Shown here piece by piece: positions 13,012 to 24,546 of a stretch of DNA of 38,332 nucleotides. Position 1 is the stretch's first letter. Each line of letters opens with the position of its first letter. The notes below the pieces were generated by a model that was given only the letters and a program-made list of their open reading frames with translations, did no database searches and was not told where the DNA came from. A program made the position numbers and the translations under genes. The DNA is from Ichthyophonus hoferi (lineage: Eukaryota > Opisthokonta > Ichthyosporea > Ichthyophonida > Ichthyophonidae): assembly GCA_002751075.1 (NCBI GenBank), contig NAOQ01000130.1, positions 107,225-145,556 on the forward strand. The letters are read 5' to 3'.

Positions 13012-13431
13012 NNNNNNNNNNNNNNNNNNNNNNNNNNNNNNNNNNNNNNNNNNNNNNNNNNNNNNNNNNNNNNNNNNNNNNNNNNNNNNNNNNNNNNNNN
13101 NNNNNNNNNNNNNNNNNNNNNNNNNNNNNNNNNNNNNNNNNNNNNNNNNNNNNNNNNNNNNNNNNNNNNNNNNNNNNNNNNNNNNNNNNNNNNNNNNNNN
13201 NNNNNNNNNNNNNNNNNNNNNNNNNNNNNNNNNNNNNNNNNNNNNNNNNNNNNNNNNNNNNNNNNNNNNNNNNNNNNNNNNNNNNNNNNNNNNNNNNNNN
13301 NNNNNNNNNNNNNNNNNNNNNNNNNNNNNNNNNNNNNNNNNNNNNNNNNNNNNNNNNNNNNNNNNNNNNNNNNNNNNNNNNNNNNNNNNNNNNNNNNNNN
13401 NNNNNNNNNNNNNNNNNNNNNNNNNNNNNNN
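13012..13431. other. assembly gap (420 N)
   Basis: An uninterrupted run of N. Four bases (ctga) separate copy 1 of the 96-bp repeat from the gap, and copy 2 starts immediately after it. Open frames reported across it are meaningless. Confidence 0.99.
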
Positions 13432-13527
13432 TCTGCGGGCTAAAGTTCTTGTTTGTTGTTCCTAATCACCCATTGATCGATGCTTATATAATATGTGATT
13501 GGTTGCATGCGATTATTGACCTTTCAG
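13432..13527. repeat. 96-bp sequence repeated across the gap, copy 2
   Basis: Base-for-base the same as 12912-13007. Sequence after both copies differs (ctga then N, versus gaccaagccc). Confidence 0.9.
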
Positions 13528-13899
13528 GACCAAGCCCCGAACTAAAAAAAAAACATATCAAACTTAGCTAGGAAGTAACGTCTTTATATTCTCAGTAGTC
13601 AGTAAATATAATAACAATAAGTAAAAAGAATGAACTATAAAAGCGCAGTAAATGCTTTTATTCCAACAAACCTTATATATTAATATATTGTCATAAGTAA
13701 GTTGGTACAACCAACAATTAATAACCGATAGCATTTACATTGACAATTTAAGTATGCGCAATAATATAAATTATAGTCTGCCATATCAACCATACATACT
13801 ACCCAGCTCCCTTTTTTATATAAAAAAACTAGATATACGTACACCATTCCATATCTTTACACCTATGCACATACACAACCTTATATCGCATCTCAATAA
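13528..13899. other. 3' flank of the bZIP gene
   Basis: Between the gap-flanking repeat and the bZIP stop codon. It contains AT-rich sequence that would be the bZIP 3' UTR on the minus strand. Nothing else is supported. Confidence 0.4.
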
Positions 13900-16800
13900 T
13901 CAACCTCGAAGCATAGGTTCGTCTCCATTGAGATTGTGGCTTACATCTGTCTTTTTAACGTCCTCGTAACTAGTCGGAGAGGAAAGGGAAAGCGGGGGGC
14001 ATTGGGCTGGGTGAGGGATGGGTTGTACAATGCCTGGGTGTATATGGCCTATATTGGTAGGTACTCTTTCATCACCATGGACATGATGTGTATGTACATG
14101 TGGGTTTGCGCCCATATATAAAGTATGAATATGACCTGTATGTGAGTGTGGTATATGTGCGTGTGCATGAGGAGCCTTTGGCGGCAACAAAGTGTACTGG
14201 GGCAACTGGGACTCATTTACACCAAATCCTTCGGCCGGTGTGGGACCACCCAGAGGCATTGCGTGAGCAGAGAAGTTAGTGGGTAAGGCCTCCTGCAACT
14301 GCCTTGGTGGATTGGTAGCCAGTGCTGGGATAGACGATAGTGGCATATCGCCTACAGAAGGTATGAGGCTTAATGGGGATTGGTTGGTTAGAAAGGGAAG
14401 GATAGGGGAGGTTTTAGCGGGGCTGCTTAAGGCTGAAAAATCAGACAATCCCCTGGGAGAGGTGGGCTGACTGTGATCGGGGGATTGATGGGATAGTACC
14501 ATAGACTGTATACTGTTAAACATGCTTTTCTCTGTTTTGTTTGGATGTTTATGGCGCATATACGGATGATGTATATACGGGAAGGGGCGTGTATGCTCTC
14601 CCAGAGGGGCAGGAGGAGCAGCTAGAGGTGTAGTGACAACTGGGGGATGCACTGGGGAAAACATGGTTGATGGATAGACATGGGTGGGTGGGTTTGTGGA
14701 AGGATGTATGGTTGAGACATCTGGGTGGGCAGGCGCTGAGGGGTCCATGGTACCAGCAGGATGGAAACAACGAACACCGCTTAGTAGTAGGTTCTTAAGT
14801 AGCTGGTTTTCAGCTTGAATCATTCTCATCTGTGGATGTAGAGAAAAAGCAAGTTAGCGGGCTAGATTAAAAGAACATACTTTTTGATCTCCACTGATAT
14901 AGAGGTACTGTACTGTTGGAATATATAGCGAGGTATGGGTTGTTTGTGGTATGAAGAGGGATATAGATTTACAATAAACGCAAATGAATGTGGTGAAAAG
15001 AATCAAAAAATAAATTTATTTGGTCGAGAATGAATCCAATAAAAGAAAAGATAGGGAAAAAAGAAGAAGAGAGAAAGAAGGAGATTGAGAGAGAATAAAG
15101 TAAAAATAAAAAAAGCAACTGCTGATCTAAGTCGTAATTGGTGTATGGCTACGTCATAAGGAATCAATATACCAACGCTATATGCTATATTCAACATACT
15201 TACGTTGAGCAACTACAATATATTGTAATTATTTTCTTAGCCTATTTGTAGCTTTTCAATAACCAGTACTTAATGTGTACTAGCAATCAATAATCAATAC
15301 AATCAATACACCCTGAGAAATACAATGTCCAATAGGTCGCAAGTTGTTATTTTATTTCATATTTTTTTTTGTTTTCGTCAAAATGAGGTTATGTGAAGGT
15401 CCCACAATAGATTGTTAGATATAATACCATAGAAACATGGTATTTTCTACAGAATATAGCCCAAGAAGTTGTCAAAGGGGAATAAGGGGAATAAGAAAGA
15501 ATGGGAGAGACAAAAACTGTAATGGAATACTTTATACTTACATTTTACATGAATAAAGGCATGTTGATATGGCAGGAGTAACAATTAGCATAAGAACAAA
15601 GAACAGCCACAAGACCTTAATCATGACCATTTTATACTTTCAAAATATAGCCTTTTATGTATAGAATTTTTGAGAACCCAGAATTAATTAATTAGAAAAA
15701 TGCAAGTGTATTTTGTTTGTCTACAAAGTAATAAGACACATCAGAGAAATAAACGTAGAGCCACAGAGAAAAAAGAAATACAACAAGGGTGTGTATGTGA
15801 AATGACAAATACAGTAGATAGAGTGTAGTTACTAACAGTTCTAATTAGACGCTGGTTTTCTGAAGCAAGATTCTTGTCTTTTTCTTTTTTTCTTTCACGG
15901 CATTTACGAGAGGCAATTCGATTGTGCATTTTACGCTGCTCCGATCTGTGACACTGTAAATATCATGTTTAATTTTCTTAGTAATTACCATACAGACATT
16001 TGTGTATACTGCAATTCATTATATGTATATAGTAAGATAGTATGTGACTATATATATATGTACACACTTCTGAACATATATGCCAAAGCCTACATATACA
16101 AACACCAAAGAGTGTTGAAACTGCAGTATTTTATCATTTTATCAAGCCAATAAACAGATGGTGAGTTAGAAAGAGGGAGGTATATGCATGGATGTGACCT
16201 ATACCTCCCTCTTTACCACTCTAATCCCAATCAGCCCTACATCCAGTAACAGCTGGCATTTAATATTTAAAACTAGAAAGATATTTTACCGCATAATCGC
16301 TGTTGGCGTAGGAGCCCATTGATTCGTGCTCCAGAAAATCTATGGGTGTATGTATAAGAATAGGACGTCACAACCAAATGCTTTATATACGGGTTAGTTA
16401 GGATGTACGGGGCTGATGTTTAGTAGTTGATATTACAACGTTGGGCAGTATAAGTATAGTATATGTATGTATAGTAGGTATATCATATGTTTACAAACAT
16501 TACTCTTTTTACCCTATATTCTAAGATATTCTTAATCACATCATATAGACACACCTAAATGTTTCCTGTCACCGGGAGATTGCTTTAGGGCTGTAGGATC
16601 GGAATCTGTATGTCCAGCTAATGGTCTAATAGGTTGGATATGATTGGCAGGAAGTCAGTAAGGCATAAATACACGGTAAAATAAAACATAATATAATTCG
16701 TGCTATATATGATCACCAATTCACAAGCCCTTATACTAACAGATGCATACAAACATAACTTATTTATTGCTCAAACTATGTCAAGCCTTCCTTCGCCATG

Positions 16801-19312
16801 CTATCTTAGGATTTAAACAAATGATATATACGCATATATATATATTGAAACCAGTACTATGTCTGGATAATAGGAATAGGCCCCATATAAAGGGTAATCT
16901 TTGAGATGAGATAAATATACAACTAGACAAACAGACAAATAAAAATAAAATAAAATCCATAACAAAAACATGAGAGATGGTATAGCATCAATAGTAGGCA
17001 ATATACTCGAGATTTTTTAAAACATAAAATATCATTATAGTAAACTCTTAATAGAAATAGATCTATTTGCATTATTTCTTCAACTTGATAGATTGGATTA
17101 TCAAGATGAAATGAGAAAAATATGACTGTAAACTGCAATAACTAATAGGGGTCCCGCTTACACATACGCGGTATCTACAGGAAATACGAAGATCTCGTAA
17201 ACGTATACAAAAATACTTTGCATTTATCCAATCATGCTTATTTTTACACACGTTTTAAAAACATTTAATTTTCACCCACTTTGAAGTTGGATGGGAAGTT
17301 GAATCAATAACGTCGCATTTTGGAAAGCAGCAAGAAGTAGCGGGGCCTTCGCAACAGTTCTAGATGATAGTTTAAGTAAATACATGTAGTACTTTATCGT
17401 TTACTTGTTATTATTATTATCTCACGCCTACTACCTCATACTCTCCTTGCCATATTATGTTATCCCTACCATAATTCACTGTGGTAATTGAGATTCATAA
17501 TTAGCACCAATGATTAATTGTAATTCTTGCATATCGATTAACAAATTTAATAGCCTAAAATAATAATAAAGGCATTAAATAATAAAAAAAGAATAAAGCA
17601 CAATGAATTAAACACTCATAAGAATATATCAATATCGAAATATTGTAGTAAGCAAGCTTATTAGTAAATTATTACTACTACCAACCACAACACACAAATA
17701 TATATGTTATTATAACCACACACCAAGTACAAAAATAGGCAATAAGTAATAGGACAATAGATTGGCATTGTGATACGATGTAAATAATATACCAAATAAG
17801 TAATAAAATAAATAAAAGGCAAGAGTGAAAGGTACACAGAGAAGGATGTGCAGACAGAAGACAAAAACAAATATCACAAAAGAAAAGGTTTATGGTGATG
17901 ATTATATATATAGGTTTTATAATGGTGCGTTCAAGACTATATATAGACATACATACATACAGGCGTTGTAAATACTTTTGCCTGGATCGATGTGTCACAG
18001 GGTTTGTCACAGGCAGCAGGTTTGTGGACGGTATTGCTGGGTAAAGTACCAGATACAATAGATTGAGATAGGGAGTTTTTGCTTTGATCTAGACAGGCAT
18101 TAAGATCAAACACGTGGAGATGTGTGAAGGGGTGCGTGTGCTTGGCTGAGGATCCATCGAACGGTGTACCTCCTATTGTGGAGGCAGTATGAGAGAGGAG
18201 GGAGAGGGAAAGGGGGAGAGAGAGGAGGAGAGGCGACTAGTACAAAGGAGAGGTAATGTAAAGAGTGTAGCGAGAATGTATACCTCAAGATCTATATATG
18301 TATAGCAATGTAAATGCATATTGCTACATACTTATCGTCTAGAATCTACACGTCATAACAACATAAGTAGCATAGATATACATTAGTAGGTATTATAACA
18401 TAAATGTTTTCTACCATACATCTTCGTTCCTTCTAATCTATACCACAATAACCCACTACATGATCCTATTAGTTACACCTCTAAAGGTATGTTATCTACA
18501 ATAATCACTTACATATCACTATGTGAATATTATCAATATATATATATCTCCACATGTACAAAACGAATCCAACCACAAGTCTATTTTCAAAATAACTAAC
18601 ATATATTTTTTGTGTGGAAGCTTGTAGATCCATTAGGTATTCGGTAGTAAAACCATTTTTTAGTCGGGTTCCTTCTATTTCCTGCATGCAACAAAGCAAA
18701 GAATAAAAGAGAAGGATAAACAAACAAGGTATGCATACAATCATACCAAAAAAGAGTACAGACATGGTAATCAATGTATTAAAATAAAGTGTGTGTATGA
18801 AGAATACCTGACTGTTTTACAGCTGCGGCCAAGGTAGTGAGCTCGGGAAGATTGGCCGGTGTATTGACAGTGGGAACCCCTTCACAATCTAGTGAACAGT
18901 CAGGTAGATTACATTCTATGCAGGAATGGAAAAGCGTAAGTTACCGTGCATGCGCAAGAAAATTAGTGTATGTATATAGAGGATATTAGCAACAGTTTAA
19001 AGGTTACATAGGTAAGCTGCTCAGTAATAGTTAAATAGTCTCTTGGGATAAAATATGTGAATCTTTAGATAGAATAATGCAAAATATTTCAAAAATAAAT
19101 AACAAATTAAACTATTTAAGAAAATCCAATAACTTGGACGGTATATAAGCCCACATATTTATAACCTGTTTACATATATGCAAGAGTATTACTACACCTA
19201 AAGCCACACACTTTCTTTATATCACTACCCTACCTTGCACGTCCAGTCCAATTTGCTCAAGGAAAGCCGAAAGGTCCCCACTGAACAGTTCGCATTCGCG
19301 GTCCTCATCCAT
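13900..19312 (-). CDS. bZIP transcription factor with His/Pro-rich C-terminus, about 8 exons
   Basis: Exons placed at 19312-19234 (starts MDEDRECELFSGDL), 18915-18808, about 18681-18560 (frame unresolved), 18172 to about 17961, 16625-16555, 16339-16290, 15953-15837 and 14829-13900. Exon 7 encodes the basic region, RKMHNRIASRKCRERKK, matching N-x7-R. The register continues x9-L, then L, I and L at seven-residue steps into exon 8 (AENQLLKNLL), so the intron cuts the zipper. The last exon gives 309 codons rich in Pro, His and Ser, with a His cluster (HAHAHIPHSHTGHIHT) and the ending GDEPMLRG. The basic region is closest in style to AP-1/ATF/CREB-type factors, which bind DNA as dimers. The N-terminus is acidic, like an activation domain. 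The junctions around exon 3 and the exon 4 donor (three overlapping 'gtatgt' choices) are uncertain; the other junctions agree in phase. A CRE lies upstream. Confidence 0.88.
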
Positions 19313-20288
19313 TATATTTAATAAGTTGATCGTTGTCTATATTAAGTAACGTCATATAAACTTTCTACAACCATTCTTTTCACACTTCCAAATAACAAAC
19401 GCTTTGGATATCCTAGATAAAACGTAACAAACAGGTAGAGCTATCCGTTTTAACAAGTAGCCGATCGCCTATTGGTTAGTAGTAAGATATAATAATAATA
19501 AGATAAGGTAATGTGCGCAAACTCGGCCCCTAAAACCTTTAATATGAATGGCTTTTTTTATAAGTGCCTCTACCATTGGATGATTTAATTTAAATCAATC
19601 ATAGTTTCTATTGGTGTTTAAGATGTTGCAATTAACAATCTTGAATTTTACACGGGGGTGCTAAGATAACCAATAGCGCTCAGGTAACGGTAACTGGAAT
19701 CATGACGCTTCATGACCAATCGATAGTCCTTTATATTTTCCCCAGAGTTCGAGATCAACATAATGTAAAAAACGATTGATTAGTTTGCTGACGTCAGTAA
19801 TCAATGGCAATCTAAGATTGCCTAGATTAACCACACCGATCATTAAAATATTGACCAATTATGCCTATATTCGTACAACAAGAAAGCTCTTACATAATAT
19901 TTCAAGAATATGTATTACTATTACTTAGTTAATAGTTCTATATATTTTTTTTACTGATAACTAATGTTTACCTATAAGTATATATATATATATATATATA
20001 TATAATGAAGAAAAAGAGAGATATGGGACGTCTCTAACTGCACGGGCGCAAAATTTCAAAATCGCAAAAAACGGCCTCTTAGACACACCGAATATCAGAT
20101 TCCTTACAAATGAAAAGAGGAAGTTGTATAGATTGATTTTGCATAATATTTATGCACTTATTTATCATATCATATCATCAGTGGCTCTTCTCCTCTCCTA
20201 CACTCTTAATGATAGATCTAGCAACATACTTTTTTTGAGATCTGAGTTAAAATCTGTCGAACAATATGGTAAGTTTCCTAATCCAAAT
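19313..20288 (-). promoter_or_regulatory. bZIP 5' region rich in CCAAT boxes
   Basis: Upstream of the bZIP start on the minus strand. CCAAT or its complement ATTGG occurs at 19471-19475, 19574-19578, 19610-19614, 19670-19674, 19716-19720 and 19855-19859. A half-CRE-like 'aacgtca' lies near 19347 and a full CRE at 19789-19796. No other gene is supported before the transposon at about 20289, though a short plus-strand frame (20124-20336) runs into it. A (TA)n tract lies at 19979-20004. Confidence 0.5.
19789..19796. promoter_or_regulatory. perfect CRE palindrome TGACGTCA
   Basis: The 8-bp palindrome TGACGTCA is the classical binding site of CREB/ATF-type bZIP dimers. It lies 477 bp upstream of the bZIP start codon and within the CCAAT-rich region. 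The site is seen directly. Its use by this bZIP is inference. Confidence 0.55.
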
Positions 20289-20290
20289 TA

Positions 20291-20355
20291 TAAAACATGC
20301 CGATCACAATTACATTTGTCCCGATCAAAATTATAATATATGTAATTCCCGATTA
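20291..20355 (+). repeat. left terminal inverted repeat of transposon A
   Basis: It reads '..gatcacaattacattt..' then '..cccgatcaaaatta..'. The reverse complement of the right end reads 'gatcaaaattacattt' then 'ccccgatcaaaatta', so two blocks match almost exactly. A third, weaker block follows with gatta/gatca. Confidence 0.75.
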
Positions 20356-20697
20356 AAAAGAAAACAATTAAATTGAAAATTTTACGTGTTTTCATGAGAT
20401 TATATATATATATATATATACAATTCCTTTAAAATGAAAAAATAACTCAATATGTATTTGTATGTATAGCATACGCAGCATGTTATGATGAAGAAAAAAC
20501 GTGGTTGACATGTTAGATATATATAATACAATTACAACATAAGTTTGCTGACATGTTCGATAACATTAAGATTGAATATAAATTGAAAGAAAATTTTTTT
20601 AAAAAAGTTTTCAAAGCTTATATATATATAAAGAATATCATGACAAGCAGCAGAGGTTGTCATCCGATAAGCAAGAGGGATAGAGGGAGGATATAAC

Positions 20698-20856
20698 ATA
20701 TCTATCAAAGATATTGCTGAGGCCTTAAAGTTGCATTATCAAACTGTATATACAATTGTAAAGAAATTTAATAAATACAGTACAGCTGCTTTGTCGCTTA
20801 GGAGCGGGAATGGGAGATCGAAGCTCGCAGCTGACCAGAAACTGCAAGTACTTAGG
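20698..20856 (+). pseudogene. transposase N-terminal HTH fragment of transposon A
   Basis: Fifty-three codons read ISIKDIAEALKLHYQTVYTI then VKKFNKY and RSKLAADQKLQVLR. This is the pattern of the paired-like helix-turn-helix that opens Tc1/mariner transposases and binds the terminal repeats. No start codon is visible directly upstream. Downstream the frame does not continue into the next segment, so this is a remnant. Confidence 0.7.
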
Positions 20857-21075
20857 TGAGTAAACAGTAATTGCCTCCTAAGGTTTCTGATCTTGTAATG
20901 ATGGTGCAATACAATTTTTCCACAAGTTTTTAAGCTTGCATCATCGAAAAGATATTATTAAATTTTCATTACCTTGTGAAAAACCTTGTATTGCACCACA
21001 GCGTAGAAATGATTAAACTACGACTGGAAAGCGTTTTGATTATGCCATCTGGAGCAGAATACTGAGGATAAAAAG

Positions 21076-21399
21076 TTGAAATTCTGTGACAGAGTTGAAG
21101 TTTCATTCTTCACCCGACCGAAAAAAGGAAGATCCCGTATTAGAACTTCTCTGTTTCAACTTCTCTATGTTCTAGTGGTGCTCCGCGAAGGAAAAAAGTC
21201 CATCTTCGTGGCCGTAAATAAGTATGATATCTTATACTACAAAATTCATAATAAGACAGTTAATGGGGAAGACTTCAAAGCTTGTTTAGAAAGTTCTTTA
21301 AAAATATGTTATGAAAAAGTATCACTAATCTTGTTTTTATCCTCGATAACGCTAGGATTGATCACTATTCTGGCCTTTAAGATGTTACTCAGTCTTTGA
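21076..21399 (+). pseudogene. transposase catalytic-domain remnant of transposon A
   Basis: A 107-codon frame includes FFTRPKKGRSRIR, the segment that normally follows the first catalytic D-E motif, and YYKIHNKTVNGEDFKACLES, resembling the loop before the second catalytic Asp. No intact DDE/D triad is visible. The C-terminal third is hydrophobic and has no clear match. It is probably non-functional. Confidence 0.5.
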
Positions 21400-21730
21400 A
21401 TTTAAACCTGTTGCATCTTTCTCCTTTCTCACTTTTTTTAAATATTATATATTAGAGGTGTTTTTTTTTTGTTAGAAAGAATTTAGTTATTAGGTCAGAA
21501 TGTAGAACTGAAGCGTATTTGAAGAGTATGATAAGTTCAAAGCTTTTGGAGATCACAGCCTGGACACTGGGATGGTTTTTATAAGAAAATACTGAGATAC
21601 AGGTGTAAATCGGAAGGTAAAGAAAAAATTATGAGGCGAATATATATATACCAAAAAAAAAAATTGAACTAACAGTTTTTCACTACAATAAAAGGCGTAT
21701 TTTTTATATATTTTTTTGTTTGTTCCCCTT

Positions 21731-21800
21731 TTGATCGCGAAAAATTATAAATATAAATCTAATTTTGATCGGGGAAAATGTAATTTTGATCGAGAGGGTA
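21731..21800 (-). repeat. right terminal inverted repeat of transposon A
   Basis: Inverted partner of 20291-20355, with three 'ttgatcg'-containing blocks (at about 21731, 21764 and 21785), followed by 'gaggg' and an edge TA. Confidence 0.75.
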
Positions 21801-21989
21801 TTTCAGCAATCTTTCCGAAGATTTCCAAAATATTGGAAATTTTTAGAAAATATACTAAAAATTCGGAAAATATTCTTTGATTTGTGAGAATATTTAAACA
21901 AAAAGAATAGAAGATACAGTAAATTACAATACATTATTCAAAGCCATTGATCTCCCGTGTTAGTGCCTGCCACGTATGCCCGTAATACT

Positions 21990-23060
21990 CCTCAGATTAC
22001 TAGATTATAGTTTTATAAATTTTCTAGAGCCAATGTAATGTTTGTTTTTGGCTGATTTCGTTGAGTTGCTCTAAGCCTAATTGAATTGAGGCTGGACTTG
22101 ATGTTGAAAAAAAGGGGTTTCAATTGGATTGAAGTTTTGTGTATATTGCAATTATCCATAACCAAAATTAAATTTCCTCTGAAGACTCGGTTCTGATTTG
22201 TTGCCTCTATTTTTTTTATTTTTTTATTTTATTATTTTATACAAATAAGCTCCCTCCTGTAAGGCATGATACTCTATTCCTATTAAAGAAATAATTGCAT
22301 CTAAAGAGACATTTTGTCCCTTGTTGGCTGGAACGCTTATCATTGTATCTTGGCTCGGCAGCGAACACCAACAATTGATAGATGTGTGCAGGTTAAATCC
22401 GCTTTCGTCCAGTACAAAATGATTCTGTTTGACGTCATCCCTGGTTCTCTCACAAAATTGCTTCTAGCATCCTGGTTCTTTTGGGTGAGAAGAACAATTA
22501 TTGATTATTGGGTTTGAAACATGAATACCTTCCACTGCGAGTTTCTCTGGTGCTCCTATATGCGTAAGAGAATTGTCTTCCTTATAAAAAGAGTTAATTT
22601 TCTCCAGGATTGAACTATTATATATATATTTTCCTTTCTTTTTTTTTTACACGCCATCTCAAATGTTAATAGTTCGTCTGACAGCTTTCTCTGCTTTTTT
22701 ATAAATACTCAATTGGCTTATATTTGTTATTGTCGAGATCTCTGATATGATCATTGTAAAAGCCTAAAGAGGTTTTTAAACTTTTCTTTTCTTAATATAG
22801 TTGCTTGCCTCGCCATGTTGACTGTATTTTGCAATTCGTATGAACCTGCCCCTTCTGGACCGTTTGCGTGTCTTTATAGTTTATCGAATATTTTTCTATA
22901 ATCAGTAGATCAATTATTGATATGGTTTGCGGTATATGAAACACTTTTACATCATGTACATGAGGAAATGTGTTTTCCATTATGTTGTGTACAAATTGGG
23001 GACATGATTTCCACCAAAGTATTGGAGTAAGATCGGGCAATTCTAGTGGGTCTCTGTGAC
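21990..23060 (-). mobile_element. decayed Tc1/mariner-type transposon, copy B (minus strand)
   Basis: Reading the minus strand, 23040-22792 is a continuous frame resembling the end of a transposase HTH region (IIEKYSINYKDTQTVQKGQV). Then 22421-22271 encodes LDESGFNLHTS and VPANKGQNVSLDAIIS, the signature around the first catalytic Asp of Tc1/mariner-like enzymes. About 22171-22134 encodes LVMDNCNIHKTS, the signature of the second catalytic Asp. These blocks are not in one frame, and the third catalytic residue and the end repeats were not found, so outer limits are approximate. It differs in sequence from copy A and represents another subfamily. Confidence 0.7.
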
Positions 23061-23898
23061 CTATCGTGAATTGAATTGGTCAATCGTGATCAGTTCAAAG
23101 TCGTTGTATGAATTGATGGAATTTCTTAGTATTATAGAATCAATCACCAAAAAAACAGTAATACATAAGCAAATATAATATACCATAGAATAAATATATA
23201 TATGTAAATAGAATATACCTAAAAGAGTAAACTATAGCCGCGCAATGAGCCGGACCATCATGAATATTTCGGACATAACGTACATAATTTTACTATAATT
23301 TACACAATACTACGAATATATGTAATTGCTAGCTTACGTAATTTTATCCTCTTAGAGCTAAAAAATTATCTTACAGGTATCTTTGCATTTAATTTTTATT
23401 GAATATTCTGATGATTTACATATTAAAGCTTCAAGTTACTCTTTTGAAGAATACAAAGGCTTAAAAAATTTCAACACATTTTTTGTAAAATCTTTCCCAA
23501 TATTTCTGAAATACTCTGTATTAGCGTCCTTAATCGATGATTAACCTTAGTTCGATTGGGTTAATCGCCAATTATTTTTTCCAAGGTGCAATTAAAACAT
23601 AGACAACGTAAGATTTACTAAGAAAAAAAATTGAAGGTTGTGATCAAAATATATTTATTAATAAGGAAAGGCCAATAAAAATAATGCCATATCTACTAGA
23701 ATAGGTTATAAGACAATTGAGATGTAAAGAAAAATAGGTGTAAAGAGTTATTAATACTTAAAATGTTGATATGGCTAGTGGTTCATGCCATTGCGGCCAA
23801 TTTTAGGATAATGCATGTTAAAGTATGATTAATGTATGGATGAGAAGGGAGGTTAAAACTGTTCTGGTTGCTAGAATAAGTTTATTAAGGTTCTTTTA
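23061..23898. other. intergenic, no gene seen
   Basis: AT-rich sequence between transposon B and the OB-fold-like exon. No open frame, family match or clear repeat boundary was supported. Confidence 0.4.
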
Positions 23899-24191
23899 TT
23901 AGCTTGCTTCTAGTTTTAAACGACGAGAGGAAAGGCCGTGTACCAACACACCAATAATTGAGGTCTTAACTATGATCTCGAATCCTAGCAACGCCCCTGA
24001 CAGGATAGAACCAGTAGGGTCACTGAGAGGAGAGCATGGTATGTAGCCTGGATACGTGACAGTGTATATACATATATGTACCACGTTTTGCTAATGACAT
24101 CATCATAGCCAGAATTATTTTCTAACAGCAACACGCCTATATATAATAAAATATTGTCCTTGCGTGCCTGAATACTTTTCCGCTTTAGCAC
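23899..24191 (-). CDS. possible OB-fold protein, 3' exons only
   Basis: The terminal exon 24022-23899 follows a strong pyrimidine tract and 'cag'. It reads (C)DPTGSILSGALLGFEI, then GVLVHGLSSRRLKLEAS and a stop. An upstream exon ending at 24082 joins in phase across a 59-bp intron and reads DNILLYIGVLLLENNS, then VISKT. A DPTG turn after two strands and before 'vLvl' resembles OB-folds of recombination or telomere proteins such as HROB, but this is weak. No start codon or earlier exon was found in the 355 bp before GSKIP, so it is incomplete and may be a gene remnant. Confidence 0.4.
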
Positions 24192-24546
24192 ACCTATGAG
24201 TGTTTTCTTTGTAAAACATCAATATATACTTGTGCCTGGGTTCTATTTATTTATTTATTTGATATTCCCTATTCGGATTTTGTTACAATGATATGCACAG
24301 TATTAATCAACTATATTCAGTGACTGTATTACCCTGATTAGTTTTATTCATAGTCAGGATTACTAAGGTTATTGGTTTATTATTATACTATTGTAGTTAT
24401 TATTATTGAATTTCTTGATCCCGTTCCGTATTTTTTATTATTATTACTATTTCTATGATCTTTCTATACTTTTATTCTCATTGATCAACACCATGTACAG
24501 TTAATCACACCCAGATACTCGGTAACTAGGGAACTATGCGGCCTTT
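24192..24546. promoter_or_regulatory. upstream region of GSKIP
   Basis: These 355 bp lie before the GSKIP start. They are AT-rich with short TATT repeats and hold no recognised factor site. If the OB-fold-like gene is real, its 5' part must overlap or lie in this stretch. Confidence 0.3.

Larger units (their letters stand above)
20289..21800 (+). mobile_element. decayed Tc1/mariner-type DNA transposon, copy A
   Basis: About 1.5 kb, bounded by imperfect terminal inverted repeats at about 20291-20355 and 21731-21800, with TA at both outer edges. Between them lie a helix-turn-helix segment (20698-20856) and a later transposase-like segment (21076-21399). The order of parts, size and TA edges fit the Tc1/mariner superfamily. 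The coding sequence is interrupted, so the copy looks dead. Confidence 0.75.

Noticed and set aside
12887-13571. Two long plus-strand open frames of about 195 codons
   Set aside because: They cross the 420-N gap. Only about 40 real codons flank it, and the apparent internal similarity comes from the duplicated 96-bp edges.
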